From NCBI GenBank assembly GCA_964454745.1, contig CAYVUI010000048.1:1-30994 (forward strand): a stretch of DNA of 30,994 bases, read 5' to 3'. The position numbers were made by a program, and so were the translations under genes. Every line of letters starts with the position of its first letter. Within the stretch, counting starts at the first letter, position 1. The notes beneath the pieces were generated by a model. The model had not been told where the DNA came from. It made no database searches and saw only the letters and a list, made by a program, of their open reading frames with translations. Source of the stretch: CAYVUI01 sp964454745 (GTDB lineage: Bacteria; Planctomycetota; Phycisphaerae; Sedimentisphaerales; Anaerohalosphaeraceae). Positions 26,240 to 30,994 of the stretch are shown piece after piece.

Positions 26240-26404
26240 AGGAGAATTGACGGGTTAGGTAAAGGGATATACTTTTTTGGCCCGGATGTTATAAAGAACA
26301 CAAAACGGGCTTATAGATAGTTGAAAACAAAGCAAATATATGCTGATATTATCTGTTGTAATGAAAAAGAGGCTTATAAATTGTTAAGTGAATTCACCGA
26401 TTAA
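26240..26404 (+). pseudogene. In-frame C-terminal extension of the gene at 25349, with a second amber codon
   Basis: These 55 codons follow the first TAG without any frameshift. They encode R-R-I-D-G-L-G-K-G-I-Y-F-F-G-P-D-V-I-K, then a TAG at 26318-26320, then a stretch with Y-A-D-I-I-C-C-N-E-K-E-A-Y-K-L-L. Both parts align with the tail of the paralogue (H-K-I-Q-T-A-G-K-A-A-V-L-Y-A-T-P-D-E-I-K and Y-D-V-V-C-D-S-P-K-E-G-Q-A-L-L). The final TAA lies 21 bases before the sulfatase start, a normal operon spacing. Without the extension the gap would be 186 bases. Confidence 0.8.
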
Positions 26405-26425
26405 TAATAATTTGAAACTAATAAA

Positions 26426-27739
26426 ATGCAGGAACAACCTAACATCATACTGATAACATTACATGATATTGGCAGACAGCTCCAGTGCTATGACAAAGAC
26501 TTGCCTCCAACACAAGCTATTTGCGCTATTGGAAAAAATGGCGCTGTATTTGAAAATCATTTCACAACAAGCCCGCTTTGCAGTCCCGCCAGGTCAAGCA
26601 TCCAAACCGGAAGGTATCCCCATTGCAACGGCATGAACGGATTGACTCATAGAGGCTTCAAGCTAAATGATAATGAGAAATGTATTTCTCATTACCTTAA
26701 TGAAATTGGTTATCACACTGCTGTTTACGGCTATCAGCATGAAAGCGAACATAATGTACCCAACCTAGGATACAAGGAAATATGCTTAAAACCCGATTAT
26801 CCGCAATCCTGTGATGGAATAATGCCCCACGTTATCTCTTTCCTGGAAAAACAGCGTAATAAACCATTTTTCTTATCGTTGGGTTTTATGGAGGTACACA
26901 GGCCTTTTACAAGAAATATAGGCACAAAACTGGTCCCTGAGAAAATAAAAGTTCCTCATTATCTCCCGGACTGTCCTGAGGTAAGGGAGGATTTAGTAAA
27001 CTTTTACAGTATTTTGGAAAATGTCGATAAATCAATTTCACAGTTACAAGACAAACTGAGCTCTGCCGGTCTGAGGGACAATACTATATTGATTTTTACG
27101 ACTGATCACGGGGAAGCTTTCCCCAGAGCAAAAAGTACATTGTATGACACTGGTTTAGGTGTAACGCTGTTAGCTCAATGGCCCAAAGTAATTAAGGCCG
27201 GCACAAAAATTAACTCAATGACCAGCCATGTTGACATTCTGCCTACAATACTCGAGATCGCCGGAACAGAGATACCGTCATATATTCAAGGTCAAAGTTT
27301 CCTTAACCTTCTCAGAAGAGACAAATCAAAAACTAGGGAATATATCTACGCAGAAAAAAGCTGGCACGGCAATGAGTATGATCCTATGAGATGTATCCGT
27401 ACAGATAAATGGAAGTATATATTAAACTTTACCGAAGGTTACCTGTTTCAAACTCCGCTGGATATTAAATTGTCACCCTCCGGTATGGTAATCGAAGAAA
27501 AACGTAAAAAAATACGTCCTGCGAAAGAATTATATGATTTGGAAAATGATAGGCTGGAAGTCAATAACCTTGCAAGAAATCCTGACTATAATGAAATTCA
27601 GCAGAAACTCGATTTGAAGTTAAAAAATTGGATGAAAGATACGAACGACCCATTATTAAGGGGACATATAGAATGGCTACAAACAGGCGAGACACATTAC
27701 TTGAATAATATGGACTTAATACTCCGTAAAGATGGTTGA
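26426..27739 (+). CDS. S1-family sulfatase, cytoplasmic (no signal peptide)
   Basis: The 437-residue sulfatase starts MQEQPNIILITLHDIGRQL with no export signal. C52-S-P-A-R is the formylglycine motif (C-X-P-X-R), matured by an anaerobic or oxygen-dependent formylglycine system not seen here. T-T-D227-H-G supplies metal ligands. The H-D-I-G-R start, rather than D-D, and the overall pattern recall the sulfamidase/heparan N-sulfatase-like S1 branch, so the target could be a sulfate ester or sulfamate. The C-terminal K-E-L-Y-D-L-E-N-D segment is typical of bacterial sulfatases. It ends the catabolic run. A sulfatase without a signal peptide would act on imported sugars, in line with the other signal-less enzymes here. 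Confidence 0.88.
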   Translation: MQEQPNIILITLHDIGRQLQCYDKDLPPTQAICAIGKNGAVFENHFTTSPLCSPARSSIQTGRYPHCNGMNGLTHRGFKLNDNEKCISHYLNEIGYHTAVYGYQHESEHNVPNLGYKEICLKPDYPQSCDGIMPHVISFLEKQRNKPFFLSLGFMEVHRPFTRNIGTKLVPEKIKVPHYLPDCPEVREDLVNFYSILENVDKSISQLQDKLSSAGLRDNTILIFTTDHGEAFPRAKSTLYDTGLGVTLLAQWPKVIKAGTKINSMTSHVDILPTILEIAGTEIPSYIQGQSFLNLLRRDKSKTREYIYAEKSWHGNEYDPMRCIRTDKWKYILNFTEGYLFQTPLDIKLSPSGMVIEEKRKKIRPAKELYDLENDRLEVNNLARNPDYNEIQQKLDLKLKNWMKDTNDPLLRGHIEWLQTGETHYLNNMDLILRKDG

Positions 27740-28138
27740 ATTGAATAAGATCATTTAATATCGTGGTTGTTGACTCTCGTTGTTCGTTAGTTTTAATAAT
27801 TTACTGACACCATTTTGTCTCCACCTGAGGTTATTTTCTTTGTTTTGAATATATCTGACCTCGAATGGAAGCTCAAAAATAAAAATTTTATCGGAATTTT
27901 GAGTGTAAATAGTATATTAAAGATGTTGTACTTTTTTCAAATTTTTTTAACCCCTTTTATGCCTTAGGCTTATAAAATCGCCACGCCTCATTTTCAGGAG
28001 CTAAAAGGGCTTTGGGTTGTAAAATGGTTGTATACTCCAACACCAACAAATCTGAAAAATAAAGGTCGGGATATATATGTAAAATTACTTCAACAAAAGT
28101 ATTCCTAACCGAAAAATGTGTTCGACTTTTACTGATCT
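27740..28138. other. Convergent intergenic stretch, AT-rich
   Basis: It lies between the ends of the sulfatase gene (plus) and the arsS stump (minus), where terminators are expected. CTCAAAA (27872-27878) and TTTTGAG (27897-27903) make a weak hairpin, and T runs occur at about 27930-27950, but none forms a convincing terminator. A 61-codon minus-strand frame (27957-28142) overlaps the arsS stop by ATGA but has no recognisable content. Confidence 0.45.
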
Positions 28139-28429
28139 TCATTCAGTCAATGCTCCACAACAGGATGAACCAGCTCCGGCGGTACAGGCAAAACAGTGGT
28201 CGCGGATCTCAATATTGCGTTTGGCCAAGAGGTTATAGTTAAAAGTAATGATATGATCCGGTGAACCGCTGTTGACAGAAAGATTTTCGATCTGATTGAA
28301 ATCACAATCATAAAGTTTTCCATCCCATCCAACAGAAACCATTGTACGGCACATCACTTTCTGGGCAGTCTGTAGATTAAATGCGTTGCGAAGTGTCCGC
28401 ATGTAATCATCGAGATTGCCGCTGTTTTT
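28139..28429 (-). pseudogene. arsS: arsS-like radical SAM protein, C-terminal stump
   Basis: The minus strand encodes about 96 residues with V-S-V-G-W-D-G-K-L-Y-D-C-D-F-N-Q and H-C-F-A-C-T-A-G-A-G-S-S-C, the cysteine-rich C-terminal signature of ArsS (arsenosugar-biosynthesis radical SAM protein). The intact protein is roughly 330 residues, so about 70 percent, including the radical SAM CxxxCxxC, is missing. The break is exactly the end of the IS66 element at 28430. The open frame continues into the inverted repeat to an ATG at 28459, but those residues are encoded by the element. The gene cannot make a working enzyme. No other part of arsS is visible beyond the far end of the element. Confidence 0.82.
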
Positions 28430-28450
28430 GTAAGATTCCGAGCAAACCCA
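28430..28450. repeat. IS66 terminal inverted repeat, tnpC side
   Basis: These 21 bases, starting GTAAGATTCC, are the exact reverse complement of 30941-30961. They fuse directly to the arsS stump. Confidence 0.92.
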
Positions 28451-28487
28451 CCCCTGCAAAAAAATAGCTGGTGTTGCATCCGGGGCC

Positions 28488-30062
28488 TCACGCCACCTTT
28501 ACAATCTGTTCTTTGATGACGGTATCGTCCTCAGCTTTTGATTCCGGTGGCGTCCAATTACATGGCAGTAACTCGTCGATCTTATCTGCCGGATGTGTAC
28601 TGACTTTTCGGAGTACATCATTGAAGTAAGCAAACGGGTCATGATCATTCAGTTTACAACTGGCAACCAATGAGTAAATGATTGCCGCTCTTTCGGCTCC
28701 GGCTTCACTGCCGGCAAACAGGTAATTCCGGCGGCCGATCACCACCATTCTCAATGTCCGTTCCGATAAATTGTTGTCTATCTCCAATATGGGATCTTCA
28801 ATATATTGCATCAAAGCCTCCCACTGGTTCAGGGTATAATTGATCGCCTTAGCCATCGGACTTTTCGGCAGGACTTGACCATTGTATTCAATCAGGGCTG
28901 CTTTTATTTCATCAAGAATCGGCCTGGCGTCGTTTTGCCGAGCAGCCAGCAATTGTGCATCGCTGTAGTTTTCATCTTTTGCTTGCTTTTCAATTGCATA
29001 CAACCGGCCCCATAACACCAGCATCCGAGCGGCCCGAACCGGATCACTGTCCATTGCGTATTCAAATTTTCTTCTCGCATGAGCATGACAGCCCACTTCT
29101 GTGGCAGGTGTTTTATCGAACAATTCATCGTATCCACTATAGGCATCCGCCTGGACATAGCCTTTATACTTTTTGCCGATAAATGCAATAGGGCCATGTC
29201 GACTGCGATTGGGGGTAAAATCAAAGACGACGTTAAATTGATCGTCGATGTACACCCACAGATAGCCGTTATAGGTCGATCCCTTGCGATTTTTATTCTT
29301 CACAGGGATTTTGGTGTCATCGGTGTTAATTTTGGGTGATAAACGGATCAATTCATGCATCCGTTTGACCAGTGGTTCGAGCAAATCGGCACATTTGCCC
29401 ACCCAGTCACACATCGTCGAGACATTGATGTAAACCCCATGCCGTTCAAGAATACCCTCCAAGCGATTCAACGGCGCATGATCGGAATATTTACTGGTAA
29501 TGATGTGGGCCAATAATCCCTCGCCGGGGATGCCTTTGTCGATAGCCATGGCAGGAAGCGAGCCAATCGATATATTGTTCTGGCATTGCTTACAAGCGTA
29601 TTTATGCCGGACATACTTTTTAACCTTAAAGGAAGCCGGGACATATTCCAGCTTTTCAGTAACGTCTTCCCCAATACGCTGTTTTTGAGTGTGACAGGTC
29701 GGACAAATCTTCTCGTCCTCGGAAGGTTCAATGTCAATGGTCTCTCTGGGAAGATCTTCGGGCAAAGGGTTTCGGCCTTTATGTCGAGTGTTTGATCGGG
29801 ATTTGGGTGTTTTAGACTTCGGTCTTCTTTGGTTCTCGACCTTGGCTTTGGTTTCTTCGTAGAGTTGTTCAAAAAGCATCCGTTGACTGGCATCGAGCTT
29901 CTCACTCTTTTTACCGAATAACTGACGCTTCAGGTAATGCAACTGACCCTCCAGATCATCGATTTGCCCCAGTAGCGTCAACACCATCTGTTTGAGGGTC
30001 GCCGTGTCATCGGGTAATTGATCAATCGAACTGGCTGCTGTGATGTTAGCTTCTGCTGTCAT
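28488..30062 (-). CDS. tnpC: IS66 family transposase (TnpC)
   Basis: The 524-residue transposase has an N-terminal leucine-rich coiled segment (L-L-G-Q-I-D-D-L-E-G-Q-L-H-Y-L-K-R-Q-L-F-G-K-K-S-E-K), typical of IS66. A zinc-finger-like region follows (C-P-T-C ... C-K-Q-C). The DDE catalytic domain shows N-T-D-D-T-K, V-Q-A-D-A-Y-S-G-Y-D and, near the C terminus, D-N-N-L-S-E-R-T-L-R, which holds the final glutamate. The length is normal. The frame is open to an ATG at 30092, but the residues before 30062 are hydrophobic and atypical, so the shorter start is preferred; neither has a strong ribosome-binding site. It lies downstream of tnpB and is intact. Confidence 0.92.
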   Translation of the reverse strand: MTAEANITAASSIDQLPDDTATLKQMVLTLLGQIDDLEGQLHYLKRQLFGKKSEKLDASQRMLFEQLYEETKAKVENQRRPKSKTPKSRSNTRHKGRNPLPEDLPRETIDIEPSEDEKICPTCHTQKQRIGEDVTEKLEYVPASFKVKKYVRHKYACKQCQNNISIGSLPAMAIDKGIPGEGLLAHIITSKYSDHAPLNRLEGILERHGVYINVSTMCDWVGKCADLLEPLVKRMHELIRLSPKINTDDTKIPVKNKNRKGSTYNGYLWVYIDDQFNVVFDFTPNRSRHGPIAFIGKKYKGYVQADAYSGYDELFDKTPATEVGCHAHARRKFEYAMDSDPVRAARMLVLWGRLYAIEKQAKDENYSDAQLLAARQNDARPILDEIKAALIEYNGQVLPKSPMAKAINYTLNQWEALMQYIEDPILEIDNNLSERTLRMVVIGRRNYLFAGSEAGAERAAIIYSLVASCKLNDHDPFAYFNDVLRKVSTHPADKIDELLPCNWTPPESKAEDDTVIKEQIVKVA

Positions 30063-30182
30063 TTGAAGAGGAAATAATAGAAGCAATATCATTATCCATA
30101 ACGATGAAAAAAGTGTATCAAAAACAGCTCAAAAAGCAAGCAAAAAATCATAAAAATATGAACGGTTTTTAATCGAGAGAGC

Positions 30183-30542
30183 TTATGAAACCGTTTTTCG
30201 ATCATAACGTTTTCGCCGTCGTGCCTTGAATAGATCAATGCCCTCAAGAATCCATGTCAACTTTGTGATATCCACTTCAATGGACGGTTTATTGTCTTTG
30301 CGAGGCAGCTTTTCGAAGGTGCCTTCTTCGAGCACCTTATACCAGGTGACGAATCCGGTCCTGTCCCAGAACAGGATTTTACATTTATCACCGGCCTTGT
30401 TGAAAAACACAAAGAGATGACCGCTCAATGGATCCTTTCGCATAAACGATTCTGCAATCATCGATAGTTTATGATAGCCGCAACGCATATCAGCCGGTTG
30501 AGCATAGATGAATATCTTCACTGAGGACGGAAGTGTCAGCAT
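30183..30542 (-). CDS. tnpB: IS66 accessory protein TnpB
   Basis: The 119-residue protein has the IS66 Orf2 signature: I-F-I-Y-A-Q-P-A-D-M-R-C-G-Y, then L-F-V-F-F-N-K-A-G-D-K-C-K-I-L-F-W-D and a basic C terminus. The ATG at 30542 overlaps the tnpA stop (ATGCTGA), the usual coupled arrangement. The frame is open seven codons further upstream, inside tnpA. Its exact role in transposition is not known, but IS66 movement generally needs it. Confidence 0.9.
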   Translation of the reverse strand: MLTLPSSVKIFIYAQPADMRCGYHKLSMIAESFMRKDPLSGHLFVFFNKAGDKCKILFWDRTGFVTWYKVLEEGTFEKLPRKDNKPSIEVDITKLTWILEGIDLFKARRRKRYDRKTVS

Positions 30543-30883
30543 AACTTCGCCTGTCTCACGCAAGAAAGAACTCCGGTTAAAAACTCACGGTCAATATCAG
30601 ACGGGATACGCAGTGTATGACCGGATGCCAGGACAAGCTCCAATACCCCGGACTTCACGGGTGGCATCGAGACCTGAATAAAAGGCTCCGGTTGTGGTGG
30701 AACTTTTTGGGCTGCAGAGGGCTCGTGTTCACTCAACCTTTTTCGCCAACTATAAAACGATGGCTCAGATAAACCTTCCTGCTTGCAAAACTGGCGAACA
30801 GATAATCCACTGGACTTGAATGTTTCCAACACCATTTGCCAGAACTGCCGTTGATCCGTATCAGCTTTTTTTGCTTTGCTCAT
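30536..30883 (-). CDS. tnpA: IS66 accessory protein TnpA (helix-turn-helix)
   Basis: The 115-residue protein carries a transposase-type helix-turn-helix (S-G-L-S-V-R-Q-F-C-K-Q-E-G-L-S-E-P-S-F-Y, about residues 25-45) followed by W-R-K-R-L, as in IS66 Orf1/TnpA proteins. The ATG at 30883 is preceded by AAGGGAG and is preferred over the frame start at 30910. The remainder is a low-complexity proline-rich linker and a C-terminal L-A-S-G-H-T-L-R-I-P segment typical of the family. It overlaps tnpB by seven bases. Confidence 0.88.
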   Translation of the reverse strand: MSKAKKADTDQRQFWQMVLETFKSSGLSVRQFCKQEGLSEPSFYSWRKRLSEHEPSAAQKVPPQPEPFIQVSMPPVKSGVLELVLASGHTLRIPSDIDREFLTGVLSCVRQAKLC

Positions 30884-30940
30884 AATCGTCTCCCTTAAAT
30901 CATGAGCCACATTATCAATTTTTCAAAGAGCTTCGCAAGA

Positions 30941-30961
30941 TGGGTTTGCTCGGAATCTTAC
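30941..30961. repeat. IS66 terminal inverted repeat, tnpA side
   Basis: It is the exact reverse complement of 28430-28450 and sits about 58 bases upstream of the tnpA start. The 33 bases beyond it to the window edge do not match the arsS gene in any frame I read. Confidence 0.92.
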
Positions 30962-30994
30962 TGCCGAGGGATGAAACCATGCACATTTTTCAAA

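Larger units (their letters stand above)
28430..30961 (-). mobile_element. Complete IS66-type insertion sequence (about 2.5 kb)
   Basis: The element is bounded by perfect 21-bp inverted repeats that begin GTAAGATTCC, the GTAAG start being typical of IS66-family ends. Inside, on the minus strand, are the three standard genes in order: tnpA, tnpB (overlapping) and tnpC. All three are open. IS66 elements usually make 8-bp target duplications, but the left flank (28422-28429, CTGTTTTT) and the right flank (30962-30969, TGCCGAGG) differ. The ends have therefore been rearranged since insertion, for example by recombination between two copies or an adjacent deletion. Confidence 0.9.

Noticed and set aside
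27957..28142. A 61-codon minus-strand frame overlapping the arsS stop by ATGA
   Set aside because: The overlap looks like coupled translation, but the protein has no recognisable motif, has biased composition in AT-rich DNA, and there is no independent ribosome-binding site. It may be a trace of a decayed gene.
28430..28459. ATG at 28459 as the true start of a 106-residue arsS-like protein
   Set aside because: The first residues are encoded by the IS66 inverted repeat and adjoining element DNA; the homology to ArsS begins only after 28429.
1..30994. CRISPR array, rRNA or tRNA genes
   Set aside because: I saw no regularly spaced short repeats, no conserved rRNA segments and no cloverleaf with CCA-adjacent T-arm consensus on either strand.

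Overview
The window suggests a bacterium of the PVC group, most likely a planctomycete of the Phycisphaerae/Sedimentisphaerales type. The signs are a PEP-CTERM sorting tail, T5SS/PEP-CTERM-type beta repeats joined to dockerin-like EF-hand segments, a prepilin-like protein with an H-X9-DG motif, and a dense set of glycan-degradation genes with a sulfatase and a DUF4838 protein. This is inferred from protein families; there is no rRNA or other taxonomic marker here.

Layout. (1) 1-600 is mobile-element debris: the start of a transposase running off the left edge and a frameshifted tyrosine-recombinase remnant. (2) 880-2061 is a GntR/LacI-type regulator with a clear sigma70-type promoter and an inverted repeat in its leader. 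(3) 2110-7827 holds three exported surface proteins that share one ~230-residue N-terminal beta module but carry different C-terminal parts: a PEP-CTERM tail, a second beta module with a CBM9/DOMON-like domain and dockerin-like segments, or a dockerin-like segment with a pectate-lyase-3-type beta helix. A prepilin-like protein follows at 7887-8711. (4) 8821-27739 is an eleven-gene, same-strand, tightly spaced catabolic run: UroD-like protein, sodium/solute symporter, large GH106-like glycosidase, MtaA-like UroD methyltransferase, a diverged UroD-like protein, Gfo/Idh/MocA oxidoreductase, another UroD-like protein, DUF4838 glycosidase-like protein, PfkB sugar kinase, GH36 alpha-galactosidase, a second diverged UroD-like protein interrupted by two in-frame amber codons, and an S1 sulfatase. 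(5) 27740-28138 is a convergent, AT-rich gap. (6) 28139-30961 is the C-terminal stump of an arsS-like gene cut by a complete IS66-type element with 21-bp terminal inverted repeats and no matching target duplication.

How the parts may work together (inference). Surface beta-helix and CBM-like proteins would bind and clip a complex polysaccharide. The symporter would import released sugars. Mostly cytoplasmic enzymes (GH106-like, GH36, sulfatase, none with a visible signal peptide) would remove side groups, and the Gfo/Idh/MocA oxidoreductase and PfkB kinase would feed the sugars into central metabolism. The unusual part is the five UroD-superfamily proteins in one glycan operon. One has the H-X-C...C zinc site of MtaA/CmuA methyltransferases, which points to removal of O-methyl groups from methylated sugars, but no corrinoid protein or activase lies in the window, so this remains a hypothesis.

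The most concrete anomaly is at 26237-26404: the reading frame of the second diverged UroD-like protein continues through two TAG codons for 55 codons that align with the full-length paralogue and end at the expected length, just before the sulfatase gene.
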